Source: Candidatus Limimonas egerieequi (GTDB lineage: Bacteria > Bacillota > Clostridia > Oscillospirales > Acutalibacteraceae). From it: DNA of 64,000 nt. Under the pieces are notes generated by a model. The model was not told where the DNA came from. It did no database searches and saw only the letters and a list, made by a program, of their open reading frames with translations. The position numbers and the translations under genes are program-made. The stretch spans positions 29,254 through 93,253 of the forward strand of contig JAGHVH010000007.1 in assembly GCA_018064455.1 (NCBI GenBank). Reading direction: 5' to 3'. This document shows, one piece after another, positions 1-9,306 of this stretch. Positions within the stretch are counted from its first letter, which is position 1; each line of letters opens with the position of its first letter.

Positions 1-1
1 G

Positions 2-817
2 GCGAGCACGCCAACGGCTTTGCCAAGACCGGCAGACGACATAGTAAGGTCGATTGCCGATACTTGCATCAAAGCGATGGCGGAGGCTGGCATTGAAAAA
101 GAGGATGTACTGTCAGTAGGTGTAGGAACACCTGGTGCTGTAAATTTAGATGGTATCGTTGAAAACGATGCCAATTTAGGCTTTGTCAATATCCCTCTTC
201 GTGATATGGTAATGAACCTTTTAAATATTAAAACCTTTATTGGCAATGATGCCAACTGCGCAGCGCTTGGCGAGCAGATTGCCGGCAGCGGTAAGGGTAC
301 TAAAAACTTTATTATGGTGACACTTGGCACAGGCATCGGCGGTGGCATTGTCGTTGACGGCAAGTTGCTGACTGGCGTAAATGGTGCCGCTGGCGAGATA
401 GGTCATATGGTAATCGATCACCAGGGCATCCCTTGCCAGTGTGGTCGTATAGGTTGTTTTGAGCAGTATGCGTCAGCAACTGCACTTATACGCGATGCTA
501 AGGAGAGAAACCTTGATATAAGTGGTGCAAAAGATGTTTTTGACCTAGCAAATGGCGGAAATATCGTAGCAGCAGAGGTGCTTGATTCGTACTTCGATTA
601 TTTATCCACTGGCCTTGCAAACCTCATCAACATCTTCCAACCGGAGATGATTGCAATAGGTGGAGGCATAGCAGGTCAAGGGGACGCGCTCCTTGAGCCA
701 CTGATGAAAAAGGTCAAAGAAAAGAGATATACAAAGTATTCAAAGGGGCAGACAGTGATAACTGTCGCAAAACTTGGAAATGATGCCGGCATCATTGGTG
801 CCGCATCACTGTCATAA
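2..817 (+). CDS. ROK family sugar kinase (glucokinase-like), 5' truncated by window edge
   Basis: This is the C-terminal part of a ROK kinase, which phosphorylates glucose or a related sugar with ATP in the cytoplasm. The frame is open back to the first base, reading ASTPTALPRPADDIV, so the gene starts upstream; the in-frame TTG at 20 is not a start. The N-terminal phosphate loop is therefore missing. Visible hallmarks are the VGVGTPGAV stretch, GNDANCAALGE (sugar/catalytic Asp region), GTGIGGGIV, GEIGHM and the zinc motif CQCGRIGCFEQYAS, followed by IAIGGGIA and a C-terminal GNDAGIIGAA. The closing residues match glucokinase-type ROK proteins rather than repressors, and no DNA-binding domain can be seen because the N-terminus is absent. 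Substrate is inferred, not shown. murB starts 10 bases after the stop, so the two are probably cotranscribed. Confidence 0.85.
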   Translation, partial: ASTPTALPRPADDIVRSIADTCIKAMAEAGIEKEDVLSVGVGTPGAVNLDGIVENDANLGFVNIPLRDMVMNLLNIKTFIGNDANCAALGEQIAGSGKGTKNFIMVTLGTGIGGGIVVDGKLLTGVNGAAGEIGHMVIDHQGIPCQCGRIGCFEQYASATALIRDAKERNLDISGAKDVFDLANGGNIVAAEVLDSYFDYLSTGLANLINIFQPEMIAIGGGIAGQGDALLEPLMKKVKEKRYTKYSKGQTVITVAKLGNDAGIIGAASLS

Positions 818-827
818 GGAGTAAATT

Positions 828-1727
828 ATGTTTGAAAGAATTATAAATGCAGCAAGAGAGAGCGGTTCTAAGTGGACCGAGAATGCTGATATGCGAAAAT
901 ACACAACTTTCCGTATCGGTGGACCTTGCAAGCTCCTTGTTGAGCCAAACTCTGTTGATGCATTATCTGATATACTCAAGGCATGTAAGGCAGAAGGCGT
1001 TAAGCCAATAGTACTTGGCAACGGCAGTAATGTCCTTATCAAGGATGAGGGAATTGATGGCGTTGTTATCGTTATGGGCGATGAGTTTTCAAAGATTGAA
1101 TATGCTGGAAACAACTTGGTTCGGGCACAGGCTGGCGCCAAGCTTATCAATCTCTGTCGCTTTGCGCTTGAGTACTCACTAGGCGGACTTGAGTTTGCAT
1201 TTGGCATTCCAGGAACTGTCGGTGGCGCAGCATTTATGAATGCTGGTGCCTATGGTGGAGAAATGAAGGACGTTGTATGGGTTGTAAACCACATGAACCT
1301 TGATGGTGAAAAAGGCTCATTCCAGGGCTCACAGCTTGACTTCTCATATCGTCATTCAGCATATGTAGATAGTGACCTTATTATCACATCTGTAATCTTT
1401 CATTTAGAGGCTGATAACGCAGAGGCTATCAAGAACCACATGGACGATGTCCATGTAAAGCGCAAGGCAAAGCAGCCACTTGAGTACCCATCAGCAGGCA
1501 GTACATTCAAACGCCCAGAGGGCTATTTTGCAGCAGCCCTTATTGATGAGTGTGGTCTCAAGGGATATAAGGTTGGTGGAGCACAGGTATCAGAAAAGCA
1601 CGCTGGCTTTGTTATCAACGTAGGTGATGCAACAGCAAAGGATGTCTTGACACTTATGGAGGACGTTCAGAGGACTGTTAAGGAAAAGAAGGGCGTAGAA
1701 TTGGAACCAGAGGTTCGTATAATATAA
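828..1727 (+). CDS. murB: UDP-N-acetylenolpyruvoylglucosamine reductase
   Basis: MurB reduces the enolpyruvyl group of UDP-GlcNAc-enolpyruvate with NADPH to give UDP-MurNAc, the second committed step of peptidoglycan synthesis, in the cytoplasm. The 299-residue length is normal. The FAD domain shows TTFRIGGPCKLLVEP near residue 25, LGNGSNVLI near 65 and GIPGTVGGAAFMNAGAYGGE near 125. The catalytic domain shows YRHSAY and PSAGSTFKRP, whose serine is the proton donor, and the protein ends with the conserved acidic EPEVRII. It lacks the extra loop of type I enzymes, so it looks type II as in other Firmicutes. ATG is preceded by AAGGAG at 818. It is followed 29 bases later by whiA; rapZ and yvcK, which often lie between these two genes, are absent here. 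Confidence 0.96.
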   Translation: MFERIINAARESGSKWTENADMRKYTTFRIGGPCKLLVEPNSVDALSDILKACKAEGVKPIVLGNGSNVLIKDEGIDGVVIVMGDEFSKIEYAGNNLVRAQAGAKLINLCRFALEYSLGGLEFAFGIPGTVGGAAFMNAGAYGGEMKDVVWVVNHMNLDGEKGSFQGSQLDFSYRHSAYVDSDLIITSVIFHLEADNAEAIKNHMDDVHVKRKAKQPLEYPSAGSTFKRPEGYFAAALIDECGLKGYKVGGAQVSEKHAGFVINVGDATAKDVLTLMEDVQRTVKEKKGVELEPEVRII

Positions 1728-1756
1728 CTTGATTTTGCAAAAGGGAGGTGAACACA

Positions 1757-2701
1757 GTGTCGTTTGCAGCTGACGTAAAAAATGAATTAGTTGAAAAGAA
1801 TAATCTTGCTAGGACTATGGGATTTATGAGGCCATGTTGTGTTCACGCCGAGATGTACGGCATCTTCCTATTCTGCCGTGATTTTTCAAAGAATGAAATC
1901 TGCATCAAGACAGAGAACGAGTCAGTAGCGGATTTGTTCTCTGAATATGCAAACAAGATAACAGGTACTATGCCTTTGGTAGAGCAATTGAGCTCTGGCA
2001 AGTATAAGGTAACAATCAAGGGCGCTAACGAGCGTCGTATGATACTTGAGGAATTTGGTCATACAGGCGCGGAGGTTAATAGGCGCCTTAATCGTGGCAA
2101 TCTTGAGGACGAGTGCTGCATATCAGCACTTGTACGTGGTGCCTTCCTCTCATGTGGCACCGTAACTGATCCAGGAAAGGATTACCATCTTGAGTTTGTC
2201 ATGTCACACAGTGTGCTCTGTGAGGACCTTAGATACCTTCTCAAAGAAGTTCGCTTTGATGAGGAACCGGATATGTCTTTTGACCCAAAGGTAGTAACTC
2301 GTCGTGGCGTAAATGTTCTCTATATCAAGGAGAGCGAGGCAATAGAAAACTTGCTTACCTTTATGGGAGCAACAGATGCCTCTCTTGAGGTAATGGGTAT
2401 GCGCATGTACAAGGATATGCGCAACAGAGTTAACCGCAAGATGAATTTTGAAAATGCTAATTCAAGCCGTGCATTTGACGCTGCATACCGTCAAATAGAG
2501 GCGATTAGATATATTGAGGAGACCAAGGGCCTCGGCTATTTGCCAGAGGACCTTCGCGAGCTTGCAATCCTTCGTATGGAAAACGAGGATTACACGCTCA
2601 AGGATCTCGCTGATAATTTAAAGGAACCAATTTCAAAGTCTGGTGTAAATCACCGACTTTCAAAGATACTGGAAATTGCAAAAGGACTTGGGTGGACTTA
2701 A
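1757..2701 (+). CDS. whiA: DNA-binding protein WhiA
   Basis: WhiA is a conserved Gram-positive DNA-binding protein linked to cell division and chromosome segregation (sporulation regulator in actinomycetes). It has an N-terminal domain related to LAGLIDADG homing endonucleases without nuclease function, here including CCVHAEMYGIFLFCRDF and CCISALVRGAFLSCGTV, and a C-terminal helix-turn-helix, here LPEDLRELAILRMENEDYTLKDLADNL and SKSGVNHRLSKI. I placed the start at the GTG at 1757 (protein begins MSFAADVKNEL, matching the family) because GGGAGG at 1743-1748 is 8 bases upstream; an upstream in-frame GTG at 1748 overlaps that ribosome site and is unlikely. The gene abuts dnaE with no spacer. Family length is about 310-320 residues and this one is 314. 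Confidence 0.95.
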   Translation: MSFAADVKNELVEKNNLARTMGFMRPCCVHAEMYGIFLFCRDFSKNEICIKTENESVADLFSEYANKITGTMPLVEQLSSGKYKVTIKGANERRMILEEFGHTGAEVNRRLNRGNLEDECCISALVRGAFLSCGTVTDPGKDYHLEFVMSHSVLCEDLRYLLKEVRFDEEPDMSFDPKVVTRRGVNVLYIKESEAIENLLTFMGATDASLEVMGMRMYKDMRNRVNRKMNFENANSSRAFDAAYRQIEAIRYIEETKGLGYLPEDLRELAILRMENEDYTLKDLADNLKEPISKSGVNHRLSKILEIAKGLGWT

Positions 2702-5700
2702 ATGAGTTTTACTCATCTACATCTACATACTGAATACAGTCTACTTGATGGCGCGTGTAGGATACGCGACCTTGTAGCAAGAATCAAAGACCTCGGACAG
2801 ACATCTGTGGCTATTACTGACCACGGTGTAATGTACGGGGCTATTGACTTTTACAAAGCATGCAAGGCAGAAGGTATCAAACCTATCATTGGCTGTGAAG
2901 TGTATGTGGCAGATGATATGCACGACAGGCAGAGCGCTGCCGCAAAGGTGCGTCATCATCTGGTTTTGCTCTGTGAGAATGAGGAGGGATACCGCAACCT
3001 TATCAAGATGGTATCCGATTCATTCATTGAAGGATTCTACTCCAAGCCTCGTATAGACAAGGAACTATTAAAGCAGCACAGTAAGGGTCTTATAGCACTC
3101 TCTGCATGTTTACAAGGAGAGATTCCAGCAAAACTTTCAAACGGCGACTATAACGGCGCATTACAGATAGCACGTGAGTACCAGTCAATTATGGGAGCGG
3201 GCAACTTCTTTATAGAGGTACAAAATCACGGCATTCCAGAACAGGAGAGGATATTGCCTCTTCTCGTGAAACTGTCAAAGGAGACAGGTATACCGCTCGT
3301 TGCTACAAATGACTGTCACTATTTGACACGCGAGGATGCAATAGTACAGAAGATACTTGTCTGCATCCAGACTAACCATACAATAGATGAGGACACAGGA
3401 CTCGACTTTAGGACAGAGGAGTTCTATGTAAAGTCAGAAGAGGAGATGCGCGATGTGTTCCGCGCAATCCCAGAGGCAATAGAAAACACATCCGTTATTG
3501 CCGACAGATGTAATCTTGATTTTGAATTTGGCAAGATTATACTTCCTCATTTTGAAGTGCCAGACGGCAGGGACCACGCAGAGTACTTGCGTGCTCTTGC
3601 AACGGCAGGACTTAAAAAGAGATATAAAGGTGCCGATGAGGCAACTTTGATTCAATATAAGCAGAGGATGGACTATGAGCTCGGTGTTGTTGATTCAATG
3701 GGATATACCGATTACTACCTCATAGTTTATGACTTCGTACGCTTTGCAAAGCAAAAGGGTATTCCAGTGGGACCAGGACGTGGTTCTGGAGCGGGCAGTA
3801 TTGTTGCTTACTGTGTCGGTATCACTGATATTGACCCTATGAAGTATGATCTTCTTTTCGAGCGTTTCTTAAACCCTGAGCGTGTGTCGATGCCTGACTT
3901 TGATATCGACTTTTGCTATGAGCGTCGACAGGAAGTAATTGATTATGTAGTAGAAAAGTATGGCGCAGACCATGTAGCTCAGATTGTCACGTTCGGTACG
4001 CTTGCTGCACGCGCAGCAATTAAGGATGTTGGTCGTGTGCTTGGAGTATCATATGCCAAGGTTGACCAAGTAACTAAAAAGATTCCATGGCGTCTCTCAC
4101 ACGACCTTAGTCGTGCAATTGAGTTGACACCAGAGATAGGACAGATGATTGAGTCCGACCCAGAGGTAAAACAGCTTATTGAATACTCTCTCAAAATAGA
4201 GGGTATGCCAAGGCATACCTCAACCCATGCGGCCGGTGTTGTAATTACGAGGGACCCAGTTTCATCTTATGTGCCAATGGCTCAAAAGGATGAATCTGTT
4301 GTCACTCAGTACACGATGACAACACTTGAGGAACTTGGCCTTTTGAAGATGGATTTCTTGGGCCTTCGCACACTCACAGTAATTGATAATTGCGAGAAAC
4401 TCATCAGAAAAAGGGAACCAGAGTTCAGTGTAAAGTCAATTGACTTTACAGATAAAGAAACCTTTGAAATGTTTGGTCGTGGAGACACTGAAGGTGTCTT
4501 CCAGTTTGAGTCTGGTGGACTTAAAAATGTGTTGATGCAGTTTAAACCTACGTCGGTTGAGGACCTTATAGCACTCACATCTCTCTATAGGCCAGGTCCT
4601 ATGGATTCTATTCCAACGTACATCCATAACAGGTATCACAGGGAGGATGTAAACTACAAAACACCAGAACTTCAGAGCATACTTGATGTCACTTATGGCT
4701 GTATGGTTTACCAAGAGCAAGTAATGCAGATTTGCACCAAACTTGCCGGATACTCACTTGGTCGTGCTGACATCGTACGCCGTGCGATGTCAAAAAAGAA
4801 GCACGACGTAATGCTTGAGGAGAGAGGCAAGTTTGTCGAAGGATGCGTTAAAAACAACATCAGTGAGGATGCTGCAAACTCAATCTTTGATGATATGGTA
4901 AGCTTTGCATCCTATGCATTTAACAAATCGCATGCGGCATGCTATGCAAACTTGGCTTTCGAGACGGCATATCTTAAGTGCCACTATCCAGCCGAGTTTA
5001 TGGCATCTCAAATAACAAGCATCCTCTCTTTCCCAGAGAAGATGGCTCAGTATATCGCAGACTGCAACAATATTGGAATTGAAGTTGTGCCACCGCATGT
5101 CAATACAAGTGTTGGTGAGTTTACGGTCAGCGATGGCAAGATTCTCTTCGGCCTTTTAGGTGTCAAAGGCCTTGGCCGTAATTACATAAACGACTTTGTC
5201 CGCGAGCGTGAGATCGGCGGACCATATACGTCGTTTTATGAGTTCTTAAAACGAAATCACGGCCAGAGCTTTAACCGCAAAGCGGCCGAAGCACTTATCA
5301 AGTGCGGCGCACTTGATGGCCTTGGATGCAACAGACGGCAGATGCTAACAGCCCTGCCTGATATAGCAAATGAACTTGACAATGACAGGCGTCGCAACGT
5401 TGAGGGACAGATAGGTCTCTTTGATGTTGATTCAAATCTTGGGGTACAGGTATCTGGTCCACAGATACCGGACCTTCCAGAGTTCTCAAAAACTGAAATC
5501 CTTCTCTACGAGAAGGAGATGACTGGCATATACATCTCTGGTCACCCAATGCAGGACTATGTAGCGGCTGCCAAGTCGCTCCAGTCTGCCAAGGTTAGCG
5601 AGATGCTCAGTGCAACAGAGGAGGAGACATCAAAGTATCATGACAATGATGCAATAGTACTCCTGTGTATGATTTCAAATGTACGTGTTAAACTTACCAA

Positions 5701-6145
5701 GTCTTCCCAGACTATGGCTACAGCGCTGGCAGAGGACATTACGGGCGCGATAGAACTGACATTTTTCCCAAAGACGTTCGCCCAATATGGCTCACTCCTT
5801 CGTGAAAACGCAGTCTTTATCGTTGACGCCCGACTTGCCGTCAGCGCTGATGAGAAACCTTCTCTCAAGGTCACAAGAATCGCGCCATATGTCAAAGGCG
5901 CTACCAAGAAAAAGAGTGGCATCTTTGTAAGATTTGATTCGAAGTCTGACGAGAGAGTGGAGAAAGCATCGCAGTATTTGGCTCCTGCAATGGTGGCCGA
6001 CAGCGATAGTAACTTACCAATTTTCTACTATTATCTTGATGAAAAACGATATAGCAAAGTTGGTAGCGTTGATCCGCAAAACTCTAAGACAATACAAAAT
6101 GGACTAGCAAATATTGTAGGTGACTCTAATGTTGTACTACAGTAA
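2702..6145 (+). CDS. dnaE: DNA polymerase III alpha subunit, DnaE type
   Basis: This is a catalytic subunit of replicative DNA polymerase III. At 1147 residues it matches DnaE1/DnaE rather than PolC (no internal exonuclease). Order of domains: an N-terminal PHP domain starting HLHLHTEYSLLDG (residues 5-17); the C-family polymerase core with GPGRGSGAGSIVAYC near 358 and the catalytic aspartates in MPDFDIDF near 398-404; helix-hairpin-helix region with FLGVKGLG-like sequence around 820; and an OB-fold near 980-1070. In Clostridia a PolC is usually also present elsewhere. The ATG directly follows the whiA stop codon, so expression probably depends on translational coupling. Downstream 120 bases lead to pfkA, an order common in Clostridia. 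Confidence 0.97.
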   Translation: MSFTHLHLHTEYSLLDGACRIRDLVARIKDLGQTSVAITDHGVMYGAIDFYKACKAEGIKPIIGCEVYVADDMHDRQSAAAKVRHHLVLLCENEEGYRNLIKMVSDSFIEGFYSKPRIDKELLKQHSKGLIALSACLQGEIPAKLSNGDYNGALQIAREYQSIMGAGNFFIEVQNHGIPEQERILPLLVKLSKETGIPLVATNDCHYLTREDAIVQKILVCIQTNHTIDEDTGLDFRTEEFYVKSEEEMRDVFRAIPEAIENTSVIADRCNLDFEFGKIILPHFEVPDGRDHAEYLRALATAGLKKRYKGADEATLIQYKQRMDYELGVVDSMGYTDYYLIVYDFVRFAKQKGIPVGPGRGSGAGSIVAYCVGITDIDPMKYDLLFERFLNPERVSMPDFDIDFCYERRQEVIDYVVEKYGADHVAQIVTFGTLAARAAIKDVGRVLGVSYAKVDQVTKKIPWRLSHDLSRAIELTPEIGQMIESDPEVKQLIEYSLKIEGMPRHTSTHAAGVVITRDPVSSYVPMAQKDESVVTQYTMTTLEELGLLKMDFLGLRTLTVIDNCEKLIRKREPEFSVKSIDFTDKETFEMFGRGDTEGVFQFESGGLKNVLMQFKPTSVEDLIALTSLYRPGPMDSIPTYIHNRYHREDVNYKTPELQSILDVTYGCMVYQEQVMQICTKLAGYSLGRADIVRRAMSKKKHDVMLEERGKFVEGCVKNNISEDAANSIFDDMVSFASYAFNKSHAACYANLAFETAYLKCHYPAEFMASQITSILSFPEKMAQYIADCNNIGIEVVPPHVNTSVGEFTVSDGKILFGLLGVKGLGRNYINDFVREREIGGPYTSFYEFLKRNHGQSFNRKAAEALIKCGALDGLGCNRRQMLTALPDIANELDNDRRRNVEGQIGLFDVDSNLGVQVSGPQIPDLPEFSKTEILLYEKEMTGIYISGHPMQDYVAAAKSLQSAKVSEMLSATEEETSKYHDNDAIVLLCMISNVRVKLTKSSQTMATALAEDITGAIELTFFPKTFAQYGSLLRENAVFIVDARLAVSADEKPSLKVTRIAPYVKGATKKKSGIFVRFDSKSDERVEKASQYLAPAMVADSDSNLPIFYYYLDEKRYSKVGSVDPQNSKTIQNGLANIVGDSNVVLQ

Positions 6146-6197
6146 TTTGCAAGGTGTCTAAAAACGAAAAAATTTACAAATTTTTCAATGTAATTAA

Positions 6198-6226
6198 TTG
6201 ACATTAAATATTATAAATGCGATACT
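6198..6226 (+). promoter_or_regulatory. Possible sigma-A promoter for pfkA
   Basis: TTGACA at 6198-6203 is followed after 17 bases by GATACT, a weak -10 match. It lies in the AT-rich dnaE-pfkA gap. The perfect -35 is convincing; the -10 is not, so pfkA may also be read through from dnaE. I see no GC-rich terminator between the two genes. Confidence 0.4.
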
Positions 6227-6266
6227 TCTTAATGGAAAATTTTGTGATTAATTTTGGAGGAAGCAT

Positions 6267-7229
6267 ATGAGAACAATTGGCGTATTAACCAGCGGTGGCG
6301 ATGCACCGGGAATGAACGCCGCTATTCGTGCTGTTGTACGTACAGCAATTGAAAACAACATGCATGTACTTGGCGTTAACAATGGATTTGAAGGACTTAT
6401 GATGGGCGATGTAGTTGAAATGAACCTTCGCTCAGTTTCTAACATCATTAACAGAGGTGGTACAATTCTCCATTCTGCAAGAAGCGAAGGCTTCAAGACA
6501 GAGGCGGGTCAGAAAAAGGCTGCCGACATGTGCAAGGCACTTGGTATTGAGGGGCTCATCGTAATTGGTGGAGATGGTTCTTTCCGTGGTGCTCAGGCTC
6601 TTGCAAAGCAGGGAATAGTATGCGTAGGTATCCCTGGCACAATTGATAACGATATAGCATGTACTGACAATACAATTGGTTTTGATACAGCTATCAACAC
6701 AGTAATGGAAATGGTCGACAAGGTTCGTGATACAACTGAGTCACATTCACGTTGCTCTGTAATTGAGGTTATGGGCCGTGGCGCTGGATATATTGCGCTT
6801 TATTCTGGTATTGCAACTGGTGCGACAATTATACTCGTACCAGAGGTAAGTTATGATTTTGATAAAGATGTAGTTGACGTAATGAAGCGTACAGTAGCAA
6901 CTGGTAAGCGTCATTTTGTTGTAATATTAGCAGAGGGCTGTGGAGACGCAGAGAAAATGGCTAAAAAGATTGAAGAGCAGACTGGTATTGAAACTAGAGC
7001 TACAATCCTTGGTCACGTACAGCGTGGTGGTTCACCAACTGTACGCGATAGAGTTCTTGCTTCTCGTATGGGCAACTATGCAACTCGTATTTTGCGTTAT
7101 GACAACAAGAGTTGCGTTGTTGCTGAAAAGGCAGGTACAATTGTTGATTACCCAATTGATATAGCTCTTGAAATGAAGAAAGAACTAGATATTGATATGT
7201 ATCGTATGGCACATGAAATATCTATTTAA
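6267..7229 (+). CDS. pfkA: ATP-dependent 6-phosphofructokinase
   Basis: PfkA phosphorylates fructose 6-phosphate to fructose 1,6-bisphosphate, the committed step of glycolysis. The 320-residue length is typical of bacterial homotetrameric enzymes. The nucleotide-binding GGDAPGMNAAIR is at residues 10-21. GGDGSFRGA at 101-109 carries the small residue that marks ATP use instead of pyrophosphate. GTIDNDI at 124-130 contains the catalytic aspartate, followed by TIGFDTA and MGRGAGYIAL. The late LGHVQRGGSPTVRDR segment binds effector and the sugar phosphate of the neighbouring subunit. A GGAGG ribosome site precedes the ATG. No pyk follows; the next gene is a phosphate transporter. Confidence 0.97.
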   Translation: MRTIGVLTSGGDAPGMNAAIRAVVRTAIENNMHVLGVNNGFEGLMMGDVVEMNLRSVSNIINRGGTILHSARSEGFKTEAGQKKAADMCKALGIEGLIVIGGDGSFRGAQALAKQGIVCVGIPGTIDNDIACTDNTIGFDTAINTVMEMVDKVRDTTESHSRCSVIEVMGRGAGYIALYSGIATGATIILVPEVSYDFDKDVVDVMKRTVATGKRHFVVILAEGCGDAEKMAKKIEEQTGIETRATILGHVQRGGSPTVRDRVLASRMGNYATRILRYDNKSCVVAEKAGTIVDYPIDIALEMKKELDIDMYRMAHEISI

Positions 7230-7273
7230 ATATAGTTCGTACATAAACCGTCTAACTTTTAGGAGTTGATTAT

Positions 7274-8926
7274 TTGACTTTCACAAACGTAGCAACCCTT
7301 CTTGGCGGTATTGCAATGTTTATCTTTGGTATGAATGGAATGAGTGATGGCCTTAAAGAAATGGCTGGCTCATATCTTAAAAAGATACTTGCAAAACTCA
7401 CCGAGAAGAGGATTGTAGCAGTCCTTGTTGGTGCCGGACTCACAGCACTTATCCAAAGTTCAAATGCTATGTGTTCGATGACTGTAGGCTTCGTTAATGC
7501 GGGTCTTATGGAACTTGAGCGTACGGTAGGAATACTGATAGGCTCAAAGATAGGAACGACAATTACAGGTCAACTTATTGCTTTCCATATTTCAGATTAC
7601 GCGACAGTTTTAATTTTCCTTGGCGTTTTGGTTTCAATGTTTGCCAAAGGAAAAGTGAAACATGGTGGCAATATTATTGCTGCTTTGGGTATACTTTTCA
7701 TGGGTCTTGGCCTTATGGAGAGTTCAATGCAACCACTTAAGGATCTTGCTTGGTTCCAAAATATGGTTGCAAGTCTCGAGAATCCTCTTTTAGGCGTTCT
7801 CTTTGGTGTTGTATTTACTACAATTATGCAGAGCGTATCAGCATCAGTTGGTATTTTGCAGATGATGATGCTTGCTGGCATTATTGGTTTTACTCCAGCA
7901 TTTTATGTAATGATGGGTATGAATATCGGTGCTTCTATTGCGCCTATCCTTGCAGCAATTGGTGGACGCAAGGATGCAAAACGAGTTGCAGCTATTGTTG
8001 TTGAACTCCAGGTAATAGGTACTGCATTCTTCCTTATTATGTGTATCTTCCTTCCAATCACTGAATGGCTACAGGCAACAGCAACTGACCCAAGCCGTCA
8101 GATGGCAAACGCAAATACTATTTACAACGTTGTAATGTCTATCGTAACCTTCCCACTTGCTACACCTATTGTATGGCTCTCAAGGAAGATTATCCCTGGT
8201 AAGGATTCAGACGAAAATGAGGCAAAACTTGAGTACATCACAGAGGCAGGTTACAAGTCATCTGATGTACTTATCGAGCAAATCGATGCTGAGGTTCGTC
8301 GCATGGAGACTCTTACCAAGACAAACCTCAAGATTGCAACAGATACATTTTTTGCAGATAAAGTATTTGACAAAGATGATTTCATGGAAGTCGAGCTCAC
8401 TATTGACTATCTCAACAAGGCAATTACCGATGCGCTTATCAAGGCATCTGCTATGAAGATGACAGATAAAGACGCAAAACACGCTGGTCATCTTTATCAC
8501 GTATTGACTGACCTTGAACGTATTGGCGACCATGCTGAAAACCTAATCGATTATGCGAACCGTATGATAGAGGAGGAAAAGAAATTCTCTCCAGATGCTA
8601 TGCTTGAACTCAAGGAACTTATCATTATGGTTACTCATATACTTGATGATGCTTGCGTACATCTCTTTGAACCATCTCAGGAGGCATATAACAATATTTA
8701 CCTCCAAGAGGCAGCAATTGATGACCTTGTTGATGTGATGAAAGAACAACACTTTGATCGTCTTAACGAGAACAAGTGTGATTCATCAGCTGGTATGATT
8801 TTTGTAGAATCATTGACCGACCTTGAACGTGTGGCAGATCACGCGCTCAATATCGCTCAGGCTGCCAAGGTTCGTTACCACTATAATGGTATCGATGCGC
8901 CTCCAATAAATGAGTCTACTTTATAA
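7274..8926 (+). CDS. Na+/phosphate cotransporter family protein with PhoU-like C-terminus
   Basis: The protein is a 550-residue inner-membrane protein of the NptA/PNaS family, expected to import inorganic phosphate with sodium. The first 310 residues hold two inverted Na/Pi-cotransporter repeats, visible as LIQSSNAMCSMTVGFVNAG and TTIMQSVSASVGILQMM, whose QSS/QSxS motifs bind sodium and phosphate. Residues about 330-545 are a helical PhoU-like domain with two copies of DLERIGDHAEN / DLERVADHALN, which usually tie transport to metal binding or regulation. The start is TTG at 7274, supported by AGGAG at 7261-7265 and the lack of a nearby ATG. The gene ends in a strong terminator, closing the block that began with pfkA. 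Confidence 0.9.
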   Translation: MTFTNVATLLGGIAMFIFGMNGMSDGLKEMAGSYLKKILAKLTEKRIVAVLVGAGLTALIQSSNAMCSMTVGFVNAGLMELERTVGILIGSKIGTTITGQLIAFHISDYATVLIFLGVLVSMFAKGKVKHGGNIIAALGILFMGLGLMESSMQPLKDLAWFQNMVASLENPLLGVLFGVVFTTIMQSVSASVGILQMMMLAGIIGFTPAFYVMMGMNIGASIAPILAAIGGRKDAKRVAAIVVELQVIGTAFFLIMCIFLPITEWLQATATDPSRQMANANTIYNVVMSIVTFPLATPIVWLSRKIIPGKDSDENEAKLEYITEAGYKSSDVLIEQIDAEVRRMETLTKTNLKIATDTFFADKVFDKDDFMEVELTIDYLNKAITDALIKASAMKMTDKDAKHAGHLYHVLTDLERIGDHAENLIDYANRMIEEEKKFSPDAMLELKELIIMVTHILDDACVHLFEPSQEAYNNIYLQEAAIDDLVDVMKEQHFDRLNENKCDSSAGMIFVESLTDLERVADHALNIAQAAKVRYHYNGIDAPPINESTL

Positions 8927-8934
8927 TTAAAAGA

Positions 8935-8967
8935 AAACTCCCCAAAATAGGGGAGTTTCTTATTTTG
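8935..8967 (+). terminator. Rho-independent terminator after the Na/Pi transporter
   Basis: AAACTCCCC at 8935-8943 pairs with GGGGAGTTT at 8950-8958 around a 6-base loop, followed by a T-rich tail. Confidence 0.9.
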
Positions 8968-9033
8968 TGAAACAATTCTTGTGCAAGTTTCACAATTGAC
9001 GTAAAAATGTCAAACTATTTTTTGTAAAAATTG

Positions 9034-9062
9034 TTGACATAATATTTGACTAGTGATATATT
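9034..9062 (+). promoter_or_regulatory. Strong sigma-A promoter of an orphan transcript
   Basis: TTGACA at 9034-9039 and TATATT at 9057-9062 are separated by exactly 17 bases. The predicted start is near 9069. No protein gene of normal size follows before the terminator at 9277. Confidence 0.8.
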
Positions 9063-9068
9063 GAAGAC

Positions 9069-9306
9069 AGAAAGAAGATCAAGTTCTAGAAAGGACTGAG
9101 TCCAATGCACAACGAGGTTTTTAAATCTTAAAACGGAGTTGATTTTTATGATCTTAATTGAGGACAATCCACCAGATGTTTCAACTTAAATAAATTGAAA
9201 GGGTGAGTCCAAAGAACTAGTTAATTTTTAACTCGAATTAAATTAGTTGAGGTAAACTCCAATGAAGTAGTTAGATAGGCGGTAGCACAGCTACCGCCTT
9301 TAATTT
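9069..9306 (+). ncRNA. Candidate small RNA of about 235 nt, no recognised family
   Basis: The 460-base gap between the phosphate transporter and the EamA gene contains a self-standing transcription unit: a consensus promoter, about 235 transcribed bases and a perfect terminator, while the downstream gene has its own promoter. Inside are three degenerate copies of an 18-20 base element ending in ...TCCAAWG: around 9090-9107, 9199-9214 and 9249-9264, each combining a GGA/GGG purine run with a TCC that can pair back to it. AAGATCA at 9075-9081 can pair with TGATCTT at 9149-9155, and AGTTAA/TTAACT forms a small hairpin near 9218-9232. Two very short reading frames occur: 9105-9131 (MHNEVFKS) and 9148-9189 (MILIEDNPPDVST), the second with CGGAG upstream. 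The ends do not pair as in 6S RNA, and there is no tmRNA, SRP or RNase P signature. A leader-type riboswitch or a peptide-coding RNA remain alternatives. Confidence 0.55.

Noticed and set aside
20..22. TTG at 20 as start of the ROK kinase.
   Set aside because: The frame stays open to the first base and the protein would lack the N-terminal phosphate loop; the gene is cut by the window edge.
6146..6197. Terminator after dnaE.
   Set aside because: Only A/T pairs (AAAATTT/AAATTTT) are available, with no GC stem.
9105..9189. The two short frames of 8 and 13 codons as genes.
   Set aside because: They are too short to judge by sequence alone and are reported only as part of the RNA candidate.
9069..9306. 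6S RNA, tmRNA, SRP RNA or RNase P RNA.
   Set aside because: The two ends do not pair into a long rod as in 6S, and no conserved motif of the other three is present.
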